Positions 1 to 5,179 of a DNA stretch of 7,203 nt are shown piece by piece. A program made the position numbers and the translations under genes. The notes beneath the pieces are model-generated. The model was given only the letters and a program-made list of their open reading frames with translations, searched no databases and was not told where the DNA came from. The stretch covers positions 1 through 7,203 of the forward strand of contig JAUWKY010000116.1 in assembly GCA_030613915.1 (NCBI GenBank). The letters run 5' to 3'. Position 1 is the stretch's first letter; every line of letters begins with the position of its first letter. This DNA comes from Syntrophobacterales bacterium. GTDB taxonomy: Bacteria > Desulfobacterota > Syntrophobacteria > BM002.

Positions 1-227
1 GTTCTAAACCTCCCAGCCTCTGGTACGTATATTTTCGGGGTGACGGCTGTGAGTATCAGCGTTTCTGTCCTTTTCTCTTCGAATACTTCGCTACCGCCAA
101 GTTTTTCTGCGCCATTTATGAGATCAAGCCTAAATGCTGCTGGGAGTTCGACCGCGAGGAGTGCGAATTTTTGCAAAAAGACGTGGCCCGGGAAAGAGCA
201 GAACGTTCCTGGGCTACCGGTGGGTGA
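1..227 (+). CDS. 3' end of a cysteine-rich protein of unknown function (partial, runs off left edge)
   Basis: An open frame enters from the left edge (first full codon at base 3) and ends at TGA 225-227, giving about 74 residues. There is no ATG in this frame, so the start lies outside the window. The peptide is rich in aromatic and charged residues, with six cysteines spaced C-x5-C-x13-C-x8-CC-x7-C, and includes FCAIYEIKPKCCWEFDREEC before a charged helix-like end (QKDVARERAERSW). This composition looks like a real protein, possibly metal-binding or disulfide-rich. I do not recognise the family. It overlaps the 3' end of the minus-strand acyltransferase gene by 14 bp, tail to tail. A minus-strand frame across the same bases is also open to the edge but has a less protein-like composition. 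The call rests on composition and cysteine pattern only. Confidence 0.45.
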   Translation, partial: SKPPSLWYVYFRGDGCEYQRFCPFLFEYFATAKFFCAIYEIKPKCCWEFDREECEFLQKDVARERAERSWATGG

Positions 228-1131
228 CGGCTGAGCTCGTCTTTGGCGATGCGGGCCGTCGCTTCTTTCTTATTTTGCGCTTTCGTCGTCGCTCCTCCCA
301 CTCCGAATAGAGATGTGGGTAGGCGACCTTCCACGGTTTCAAGGTCCAAAACCACTGATCTGGATATTCCCTGACCATTTCTTCCACCGCATTCATCATA
401 CTTTGGGTGTTGGTTTGTAGATCGCTCCGCAAGTTGCCTGTCCGTATCGTTTCCAGAGGTGGTTTCACATGAATGGTCAGCTGGCCGTCAGGATCACGGA
501 CACAAAACATTGGTAAAACCGTACTCTTGCATCGCATCGCCAGCAGGGCAGCGGCAGGGGTTGCAGTTGCCTCACGGCCGAAGAAGGTAACTTCGATCCC
601 TTGTTTGCGTCTGCTTTGGTCTATCAGCAAGGCAACTATTTCCCCTCTGCGAAGGGCTTGCATTATGCTCTGCAACCCGCCTTTCTTATCGATGACAGTA
701 TGGCCAAAACGGGACCGCAAATGATCCAACAGCCGATTCGCCCAAGCCTGCTTCATCTTGGTAGCAACCACAGAGAGGGGCTTTTCGAAGTTATGCATAT
801 AATGCTGGGCAACTTCCCAGTTCCCCATGTGGGCTGTGATGATCAGGATACCCTTGTTAGCCGTCAGAGCATTTATGAGAATGTCCTCACCAATCACTCT
901 ATATCTAGTTGAGAGTTCATCCCAAGACATGAATGCGGATTGACATACTTCAATAAAGGTGATCCCGAAGTTCTTAAAAACACGTCTGGCGAGCTTCTTA
1001 ATCTGATCGTCGTGCCACTCAGAATAACAGAAACGTAGGTTGCGAAGGACGAGCCGCCTTTGATTTACAGCCAGCACGTACAGCAGAATGCCGAAGAGCT
1101 TGCCAAAGTTGATGGTGAGTTTTCGTTTCAT
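214..1131 (-). CDS. LpxL/HtrB-like lysophospholipid (lipid A biosynthesis) acyltransferase
   Basis: This is a 305-residue inner-membrane-associated acyltransferase of the LpxL/LpxM (HtrB/MsbB) family, which transfers a fatty acyl chain from acyl-ACP onto a lipid A precursor or related lysolipid. The N-terminus has the family's short hydrophobic stretch followed by NQRRLVLRNLRFCYSE. The catalytic H-x4-E motif is H101-MGNW-E106. Further family blocks are ALLIDQ (about 168-173), the threonine/alanine-rich stretch after FFGRE, and PDQWFW (257-262), matching the usual PEQW block. The C-terminus carries an unusual basic run (about residues 280-292, RRRKRKIRKKRR) before a short tail. The start is uncertain: ATG at 1131 or TTG at 1152 (seven residues longer); neither has a clear Shine-Dalgarno, and I chose the ATG. 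The family usually has about 20 more N-terminal residues. The exact acyl chain and acceptor cannot be told from sequence. Confidence 0.9.
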   Translation of the reverse strand: MKRKLTINFGKLFGILLYVLAVNQRRLVLRNLRFCYSEWHDDQIKKLARRVFKNFGITFIEVCQSAFMSWDELSTRYRVIGEDILINALTANKGILIITAHMGNWEVAQHYMHNFEKPLSVVATKMKQAWANRLLDHLRSRFGHTVIDKKGGLQSIMQALRRGEIVALLIDQSRRKQGIEVTFFGREATATPAAALLAMRCKSTVLPMFCVRDPDGQLTIHVKPPLETIRTGNLRSDLQTNTQSMMNAVEEMVREYPDQWFWTLKPWKVAYPHLYSEWEERRRKRKIRKKRRPASPKTSSAVTHR

Positions 1132-1216
1132 ATCCGCAATATAGACCTTCAAAAATGCAAACTTCGTGTATGTGGTGCTGCTATCTCAGCAGAAACATAG
1201 GCTATTAAGGGAAAGT

Positions 1217-1245
1217 AGGCTACTCAAATCTGGTGTATTTGTCAA
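1217..1245 (-). promoter_or_regulatory. Candidate sigma-70 promoter of the acyltransferase gene
   Basis: Read on the minus strand there is a perfect -35 TTGACA (1245-1240), a 17-bp spacer and a weak -10 TAGCCT (1222-1217, with the conserved TA and final T). Transcription would begin near 1210, giving a leader of roughly 80 nt before the ATG at 1131. The promoter lies between the gene and the 194-bp repeat at 1295-1488, so the acyltransferase gene need not depend on readthrough from the genes upstream. Prediction only. Confidence 0.45.
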
Positions 1246-1294
1246 CAGCTAAGCATGGTCCCGGACTATGACTCCGTGCGTTCTGTTGAGACTA

Positions 1295-1488
1295 TACCCT
1301 AACGTTGCAGATCTGTATCGAGGAAAAACGCGTCAGAGTGCGTCAGACGTGGCTGCGCACAGTCTCGGCCAGGTCGAAGCGTACTTCACCGTACGTGATG
1401 TCCTGGCCGAGGCGAGCACGGTCGCAGATGGCGTACACTGGCGCGAGCATAGCGCTTTTGGCCGGTGGAGGTTTGCAACGTTAGGGTA
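1295..1488. repeat. 194-bp terminal-inverted-repeat element, copy 1
   Basis: The ends are perfect 15-bp inverted repeats, TACCCTAACGTTGCA (1295-1309) and its complement (1474-1488). The pairing continues inward with G-T wobbles to 1320/1463, making a 26-position stem with one mismatch, then AAAA/TTTT (1324-1327 with 1456-1459). A separate central hairpin pairs CTCGGCCAGG (1364-1373) with CCTGGCCGAG (1402-1411) and CGTAC (1380-1384) with GTACG (1391-1395). A second copy at 2451-2644 aligns without gaps at 150 of 194 positions by hand count. The element ends 3 bp beyond the stop of the lipoprotein gene. TA at both ends could be a two-base target duplication, as for IS630/mariner-type elements, but copy 2 does not show this. 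An open frame across it (1268-1504) resembles the frame across copy 2, but no substitution in the best-conserved core is synonymous, so I treat it as non-coding. Confidence 0.85.
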
Positions 1489-1491
1489 CAT

Positions 1492-2022
1492 TCAACCCTC
1501 TTGAGCTTCTATCTTGACGATAATTTTTTCCCGTATTTCTCTCCCATTCTGTCTGACGACGAGAAACATGCCGTTTTCCCCGGCTGGTAGTGCGCCTCGC
1601 GTGTACTTAAGACCTGTTGTTGTCCCAATTTTCGATCTGCCAACCAAGCTCTTAGGAAAGATCACTGCTGTAACAGTATCACCTGCGGCGACCGGGACGA
1701 GAGGCTCTTTTCTGATTTTCTTCAACGCCTCCCAGTCAACACCTTCCCAGAGGAAGCGGCCACCTCTGCGGCCATTTAAGAGGTAAAAGGTGTTTTCCCA
1801 GTCAACATGCAAATCTTTCTTAGTTTTATTGGTAAAGACAAAACGAAAAGAGGTAAAAAAGTTTTGGCCTTCTTGAAGTTGGGGTTCAAGCTCGACATTG
1901 AAATAGTCATTACTCATCTTTTGCACTGCTGGGCTGCTTGAATAAACCTCCACAGCGGCGCAGCCAGTCACGGTGAGGGCTAACCAGATAAAGATGATAC
2001 CCCAGGCCCATTGCTTATGCAT
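1492..2022 (-). CDS. Putative lipoprotein with a beta-rich domain, function unknown
   Basis: A 176-residue exported lipoprotein. The N-terminus has the positive residue K3, then the hydrophobic core WAWGIIFIWLALTVTGC with lipobox VTGC and the lipidation cysteine at residue 21. Residue +2 of the mature protein is Ala, not Asp, so outer-membrane sorting is plausible if the usual rule applies. The mature part looks like one beta-sandwich domain, with a segment FRFVFTNKTKKDLHVDWENT followed by a glycine-rich strand (LNGRRGGRFLWEG) and alternating hydrophobics. I recall similar 'TNKT..DW..' segments in proteobacterial proteins of unknown function but cannot name a family. Two ATGs are adjacent. 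The strong GGAGGTG (2034-2028) lies 7 nt from the ATG at 2022 but only 4 nt from the one at 2025, so 2022 is preferred. The gene starts 38 bp after the cold shock gene and may be cotranscribed with it. Confidence 0.8.
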   Translation of the reverse strand: MHKQWAWGIIFIWLALTVTGCAAVEVYSSSPAVQKMSNDYFNVELEPQLQEGQNFFTSFRFVFTNKTKKDLHVDWENTFYLLNGRRGGRFLWEGVDWEALKKIRKEPLVPVAAGDTVTAVIFPKSLVGRSKIGTTTGLKYTRGALPAGENGMFLVVRQNGREIREKIIVKIEAQEG

Positions 2023-2060
2023 CATTTCACCTCCGAGTCAATATCCCTTTGTCCTCCGAA

Positions 2061-2261
2061 TTAGAGTTTTTGAACGTTTTTGGCCACAGGCCCCCGGTCG
2101 CCCTCTTCCACCTCAAAGGTCACCTGCTCGCCTTCTGCGAGAGATTTGTAGCCAGGCATGTTGATAGAAGAGTAGTGAACGAATATGTCCTCACCATTTT
2201 CCTGCTGGATAAATCCAAAGCCTTTCCTGTCATTAAACCACTTTACAATACCGTTTGCCAA
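2061..2261 (-). CDS. Cold shock domain protein (CspA family)
   Basis: A 66-residue single-domain cold shock protein. These are cytoplasmic five-stranded OB-fold proteins that bind single-stranded RNA or DNA and melt secondary structure in mRNA. It begins [18 protein letters not shown], containing RNP1 (KGFGFI), followed by RNP2 (DIFVHYSS), and ends with the usual [17 protein letters not shown] block. The family start is a TTG at 2261-2259. A strong Shine-Dalgarno AAGGAGGT (2276-2269) sits 7 nt upstream. An in-frame ATG at 2372 would add 37 residues unlike any cold shock protein and is rejected. The GHH-to-N/S substitutions common in this family are tolerated, and the aromatic RNA-binding residues W9, F16, F18 and F29 are present. 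Whether it is cold-induced or constitutive cannot be told. The leader contains a short palindrome, GACCTCAGGTC (2293-2303), of unknown meaning. The lipoprotein gene follows closely. Confidence 0.96.
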   Translation of the reverse strand: MANGIVKWFNDRKGFGFIQQENGEDIFVHYSSINMPGYKSLAEGEQVTFEVEEGDRGPVAKNVQKL

Positions 2262-2268
2262 AACGTTG

Positions 2269-2276
2269 ACCTCCTT
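2269..2276 (-). promoter_or_regulatory. Ribosome binding site that fixes the TTG start of the cold shock gene
   Basis: On the minus strand the sequence reads AAGGAGGT, a near-perfect anti-16S match, ending 7 nt before the TTG at 2261. This spacing, with protein homology beginning exactly at that codon, decides the start over the upstream ATG at 2372. Confidence 0.85.
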
Positions 2277-2379
2277 TTTCAAGATTAACCCAGACCTCAG
2301 GTCGCCGCTTTGGCCCAGGAAGCAATCCTTTGAAGCGAGATCGACCCACTTTGAGAAACCGGCGATTATCAACGCGAAT

Positions 2380-2406
2380 TTAATACATGGCTTTGGGAAA
2401 AATCAA
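2380..2406 (-). promoter_or_regulatory. Weak candidate promoter for the cold shock gene
   Basis: On the minus strand TTGATT (2406-2401) is followed after 15 bp by TATTAA (2385-2380). The spacer is short and the -10 is imperfect. It would give a leader of over 100 nt, which fits the long 5' untranslated regions of some csp genes, but other AT-rich hexamers nearby could serve as well. Confidence 0.25.
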
Positions 2407-2450
2407 GTGAAAAAAGTCAAAGAATTTCATGCGCATGAGGTTGGAGAATA

Positions 2451-2644
2451 AACCCTAACGTTGCATACCCACGCCGAGGAAAAACACGTCAGAGTGCGCC
2501 AAATGTGGGCGCGCGCAGGCTGGGACAGGATGAACAGTACTTGACCGTACGTGAGATTCTGTCCGAGGCGAGCACGGTCGCAGATGGCGCGCTATCATGC
2601 GAGCGGAGCGATTTTTACCGGTTTGGGTATGCAACGTTAGGGTT
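2451..2644. repeat. 194-bp terminal-inverted-repeat element, copy 2
   Basis: The ends are perfect 21-bp inverted repeats beginning AACCCTAACGTTGCATACCC (2451-2471 with 2624-2644). After one mismatch the stem continues to 2476/2619, then AAAA/TTTT (2480-2483 with 2612-2615), as in copy 1. Every position aligns with copy 1 at a constant offset of 1156 bp. The most conserved blocks are CGTCAGAGTG (2487-2496) and the 25 bases starting at 2565. The central hairpin is kept with changed bases: GGACAG (2523-2528) pairs with CTGTCC (2559-2564), where copy 1 has GGCCAG and CTGGCC. The element lies 39 bp behind the stop of the CoA-disulfide reductase gene and upstream of the cold shock gene. It shows no transposase and no obvious target-site duplication, so it would be non-autonomous if mobile. 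Confidence 0.85.
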
Positions 2645-2647
2645 AAA

Positions 2648-2674
2648 CCCAGCGTGCCCGCGCCTGATGCTGGG
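2648..2674 (-). terminator. Candidate terminator hairpin of the CoA-disulfide reductase/rhodanese gene
   Basis: On the minus strand CCCAGC (2674-2669) can pair with GCTGGG (2653-2648) around a 15-nt GC-rich loop, followed by TTTAAC. It lies about 10 nt behind the TGA at 2686-2684. The stem is short and the T-run is only three bases, so termination would be weak. The adjoining 194-bp element could add to it. Confidence 0.3.
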
Positions 2675-2683
2675 GGTTACCCA

Positions 2684-4372
2684 TCAATCAGCCGACTGGG
2701 CAGCGGCTGATTCCCCCTCATACATCCAGTTGTTCATGCCCCCCGAGAGAGTCCGGACACGTTTGAAGCCACGCATGGCCAGGATTCGGTTGCCCAAATA
2801 AGAGCGGAATCCCTGGGCACAATACAAAATGGTTTCTTTCTCAGGATCCAGTTTCTGCAACTGCTTTCGCAGAAGATCTATGGGAATATGGAGGGCACCT
2901 GGCAAGGGTCCTCTCTTTTGCAATTCCAATCTGGTGCGGACATCCACCAGCGCAAAGGATTCTCCCTCATCCATTTTCGCTTTCAGTTCGTGGGGGCTGA
3001 TGGGATCCCAGTCATCCTGATAATAATTCTGGCCCACCGCCCCGGCAATTATCACCGGATCCCGGGCCGCTGAGTAGGGAGGGGCATAGGCCAGATCAAG
3101 TTGGAGGAGATCCTCCATGCGCATTTGATGGTAGATGGCGGTGGCAAAAACGTCTACACGTTTGTCCACTCCCTCCTCCCCAATAATTTGGGCCCCAAGG
3201 AGTCTACCGCTCCCTCGTTCTGTCACTGTCTTAATACTGAGGGGCTTGGATCCTGGATAGTAGCCGGCGTGGTGACCAGGTTGCACATAAAGGGCCAGAG
3301 GTGAGTAGCCTTCCGCTATTGCTTCCCTTTCAGATAGGCCGGTCTTTGCCACGGTCAGGTCGAAGATCTTGACGATGATGGTACCGGTAAAACCTTTGAC
3401 TGCAATGCGGCGACCAAGGGCGTTGGCCCCGGCGGCGCGTCCTTCTTTGTTCGCCGCTGAGCCCATGGGCGTAAGTACCGGCTTGCCGGTCACCACGTTC
3501 ATGGTTTCGATACAATCACCTGCAGCAAAGATATCAGGGTCACTGGTCTGCATGAACTCGTTGACCTTGATCCCGCCGGTGACACCTAGTTCCAGGTCCG
3601 CATTCAGGGCAAGATCAACGTTGGGCCTGATGCCAATCGCCACCAGAACCAGGTCAGCGGGGATTTCTCCACCTTTGTCGGTTCGCACTAACCCTTGGCC
3701 GTTCTGCTCCTCTACTGACTGTAAACCTTCTGAAAGACAGAGGTTTATGCCTTTTTGATGCATGTGCCAGCGGACCTTCTCAGCCATTTCCCAATCCAAG
3801 AAGGTGAGTACCTGCGGGGCGAGTTCCACTACGGTGGTTTCGAGTCCTTTTAGAGCAAGATTCTCGACAGCTTCAATACCTATAAGGCCGCCGCCCACTA
3901 CCACGGCCCTGCGGGGATTTTTGTTCTGGAGGTAGCTGAATATGCGGGCGGTATCTTCAAGAGTTTTCAAGGAAAAAACGAAGGGAAGATCCATACCGGG
4001 TAGCGGCGGCACTATGGGGTGAGAGCCGGGGGCCAAGATCAAACGATCATAGGATTCTTCTTCCATCTGCCCCGTATTGAGATTTTTCACAATCACTTTT
4101 TTGCTATCGCGGTCAATCTGAATGACCTCGCTACTGGTTCGGGCATCCACCTGGAAGCGGCGGCGGAAGAACTCGGCAGAGGTGATGAGCAAATCTTCCC
4201 GCTTCTTGATAACGCCGGAAAGATAGTAAGGGAGGCCACAATTAGCGTAAGAGATATCAGGCCCCTTTTCGTACATAATGATCTCCACCTCCTCACTACA
4301 GCGCCTAGCCTTGGCTGCGGCTGAAGCACCTCCGGCCACACCCCCTACAATGACCAACTTCCGAACCTTCAT
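2684..4372 (-). CDS. CoA-disulfide reductase/rhodanese fusion (NADH-dependent persulfide reductase type)
   Basis: A 562-residue cytoplasmic flavoprotein fused to a rhodanese domain. The FAD site is VIVGGVAGGASAAAKARR (residues 7-24). The single active-site cysteine is C45 in SYANCGLPYY, the mark of CoA-disulfide reductases rather than the CxxxxC pair of glutathione reductases. The NAD(P)H site is VVVGGGLIGIEA (157-168), and the second FAD segment is IFAAGDC (281-287). Conserved tyrosines lie in HAGYYPG (368-374) and LAYAPPYS (427-434). The C-terminal rhodanese domain (about 457-555) has catalytic loop CAQGFR with C518. Known fusions of this type reduce CoA-persulfide, CoA-disulfide or polysulfide with NAD(P)H, releasing sulfide; the rhodanese cysteine delivers sulfane sulfur. 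The start has GGAGGT (4383-4378) 5 nt upstream. Length is typical for the family and all key residues are present. The physiological role (sulfur respiration, polysulfide detoxification or CoA redox balance) is not decidable here. Confidence 0.93.
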   Translation of the reverse strand: MKVRKLVIVGGVAGGASAAAKARRCSEEVEIIMYEKGPDISYANCGLPYYLSGVIKKREDLLITSAEFFRRRFQVDARTSSEVIQIDRDSKKVIVKNLNTGQMEEESYDRLILAPGSHPIVPPLPGMDLPFVFSLKTLEDTARIFSYLQNKNPRRAVVVGGGLIGIEAVENLALKGLETTVVELAPQVLTFLDWEMAEKVRWHMHQKGINLCLSEGLQSVEEQNGQGLVRTDKGGEIPADLVLVAIGIRPNVDLALNADLELGVTGGIKVNEFMQTSDPDIFAAGDCIETMNVVTGKPVLTPMGSAANKEGRAAGANALGRRIAVKGFTGTIIVKIFDLTVAKTGLSEREAIAEGYSPLALYVQPGHHAGYYPGSKPLSIKTVTERGSGRLLGAQIIGEEGVDKRVDVFATAIYHQMRMEDLLQLDLAYAPPYSAARDPVIIAGAVGQNYYQDDWDPISPHELKAKMDEGESFALVDVRTRLELQKRGPLPGALHIPIDLLRKQLQKLDPEKETILYCAQGFRSYLGNRILAMRGFKRVRTLSGGMNNWMYEGESAAAQSAD

Positions 4373-4414
4373 ACGTTACCTCCGAGATGAACCCAGTATA
4401 GAAAAGACCGCAAT

Positions 4415-4425
4415 ATTTTAGCATA
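4415..4425 (-). promoter_or_regulatory. Extended -10 promoter of the CoA-disulfide reductase/rhodanese gene
   Basis: The minus strand reads TATGCTAAAAT (4425-4415), a good extended -10 (TG-n-TAAAAT). A TTGACG (4437-4432) lies upstream but only 11 bp away, too close to act as the matching -35. Transcription would start near 4408, giving a leader of about 36 nt that contains the strong ribosome binding site. The gene seems to be transcribed alone from here. Confidence 0.4.
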
Positions 4426-4458
4426 AACAATCGTCAAGACACAGACTTACCTTATTTG

Positions 4459-4514
4459 AATATCGAAACTGGGGACCCGCCCGCAGGGTGGGGAGTCCGA
4501 AGGACAATATCGAA
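4459..4514. repeat. Short intergenic hairpin repeat, copy 1 (inverted relative to 5842-5897)
   Basis: The unit is bounded by AATATCGAA at both ends (4459-4467 and 4506-4514). At its centre is the hairpin CCCGCCC-GCA-GGGTGGG (4476-4492), seven pairs including one G-T, closed by a GNA triloop of the kind known to make unusually stable DNA mini-hairpins. Weaker pairing GGA/TCC continues outside after a bulge (4493-4495). The reverse complement of 5842-5897 matches this copy at most positions. The structure recalls REP-type palindromic repeats, but I cannot assign it to a named family. Confidence 0.75.
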
Positions 4515-4594
4515 CAAGGAATTTCGAACAGCAGAAGTTTTTGAAAGGAGTAAGACATTGTTTTTCACTTCGATATTCTGCGGTTCTGCTGTTC
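4506..4594. repeat. Palindromic intergenic repeat, 'CGAACAAGGAATTTCGAA' type
   Basis: The segment contains two nested perfect inverted pairs: GAACAGCAGAA (4526-4536) with TTCTGCTGTTC (4584-4594), and AATATCGAA (4506-4514) with TTCGATATT (4569-4577). The text 'atcgaacaaggaatttcgaa' resembles a repeat that I recall from intergenic regions of many environmental bacterial genomes, where false frames read NIEQG. It fills the gap between the two divergent genes at 4372 and 4724, together with the hairpin repeat to its left. No gene is seen in 4373-4723. Confidence 0.6.
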
Positions 4595-4660
4595 ATATTC
4601 TCGACGACTTGATTACAGCTGAATCATAACCGCTGACTACGGGGGAGTGACTAATTTCAC

Positions 4661-4689
4661 TATACAATTTCTTGTCTTTGTGATATAGA
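4661..4689 (+). promoter_or_regulatory. Candidate promoter of the PilZ gene
   Basis: A -35-like TATACA (4661-4666), a 17-bp spacer and -10 TATAGA (4684-4689) preceded by TG in extended -10 position (4681-4682). Each hexamer has four matches to consensus. Transcription would begin near 4696, leaving a leader of about 28 nt with GGAGG at 4710-4714. Confidence 0.4.
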
Positions 4690-4723
4690 ATTGACAAATA
4701 GAACACTCCGGAGGCAGCTCCCT

Positions 4724-5056
4724 ATGAAAGAAGAAAGACGGTTTCCGCGCGCAAGCATCAATACACAGTACTGTCTGATAGGCGATCGTGGTGGTGCCAA
4801 AGGAAAGGCCAAAAATATAAGCCCTGTTGGAGTTTTTGTTCACACCGGTGAAAGTATGCACGTGGGTGATCGGGTGCAAATCAACGTTCATCTACCCCAA
4901 TATCATGGCTCGGTTGTTTCCCGGGCTGAAGTCGTCTGGATATGCTCCAAGCACGAACCTTGTGGCGATCAAGGCGTGGGGTTGAAGTGGATCGAACTCA
5001 GCCGGTCGGATGTTTTCAGGCTCGATAACTTTGTCCGTTACTGCCAGGAAGCGTAG
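4724..5056 (+). CDS. Single-domain PilZ protein (predicted cyclic-di-GMP receptor)
   Basis: A 110-residue cytoplasmic protein that is essentially one PilZ domain. The c-di-GMP-binding signature is complete: RxxxR as R5-RFP-R9 in KEERRFPR, and NxSxxG as N31-I-S33-PV-G36, with N in place of the commoner D. The body shows PilZ-type beta strands, including GDRVQINVHLP (about 48-58) and SRAEVVWI (66-73), and the closing GVGLKWIEL plus C-terminal helix (about 85-105). Such small proteins bind c-di-GMP and pass the signal to motility, secretion or exopolysaccharide partners; the partner is unknown here. The start is the ATG at 4724 with GGAGG (4710-4714) nine nt upstream. The TTG at 4691 would add 11 residues upstream of the signature, has no ribosome binding site, and is rejected. 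The gene stands alone between repeats and probably has its own promoter. Confidence 0.92.
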   Translation: MKEERRFPRASINTQYCLIGDRGGAKGKAKNISPVGVFVHTGESMHVGDRVQINVHLPQYHGSVVSRAEVVWICSKHEPCGDQGVGLKWIELSRSDVFRLDNFVRYCQEA

Positions 5057-5107
5057 TCTAACTCCGCCTGAAAGCACTCCCAGCAGTTATTGCTCATATC
5101 CCTTCCC

Positions 5108-5113
5108 TATAAT
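5108..5113 (+). promoter_or_regulatory. Perfect -10 box upstream of the mini corrinoid/Fe-S gene
   Basis: TATAAT at 5108-5113 matches the sigma-70 -10 consensus exactly, but no convincing -35 lies 16-18 bp upstream (AGTTAT at 5085-5090). Transcription from here would begin near 5120, downstream of the alternative TTG start at 5090, so it supports the ATG at 5180 as the true start with a leader of about 60 nt. Confidence 0.4.
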
Positions 5114-5179
5114 CTAGCGTGCCTTTTCCCCCTTTCAGAGAATCAACCTACGTCACGCCAGATTAACCCCAGTGAATCC

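Noticed and set aside
2262..2372. Longer cold shock protein starting at the ATG at 2372
   Set aside because: The extra 37 residues are unlike the family, and the strong AAGGAGGT sits exactly for the TTG at 2261.
1295..2644. The two 194-bp elements as integron attC sites (ends CCCTAAC and GTTAGGG, genes in one orientation between them)
   Set aside because: The attC core needs RYYYAAC and GTTRRRY; here the outermost base is C/G instead. The terminal repeats are perfect over 15-21 bp without the unpaired bases typical of attC, 194 bp is longer than usual attC sites, and no integrase or cassette-like gene content is seen. A folded-DNA recombination site is not fully excluded.
1268..2801. Similar open frames across both elements (1268-1504 and 2505-2801, sharing EASTVADG) as a small protein family
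   Set aside because: The similarity follows from the repeat itself. In the best-conserved core the few substitutions change amino acids rather than being synonymous, there are no ribosome binding sites, and the second frame runs into the antisense of the CoA-disulfide reductase gene.
3101..4341. Several + and - frames of 60-130 residues inside the CoA-disulfide reductase gene
   Set aside because: They are shadows of a gene whose FAD, NAD(P)H and rhodanese motifs are unambiguous.
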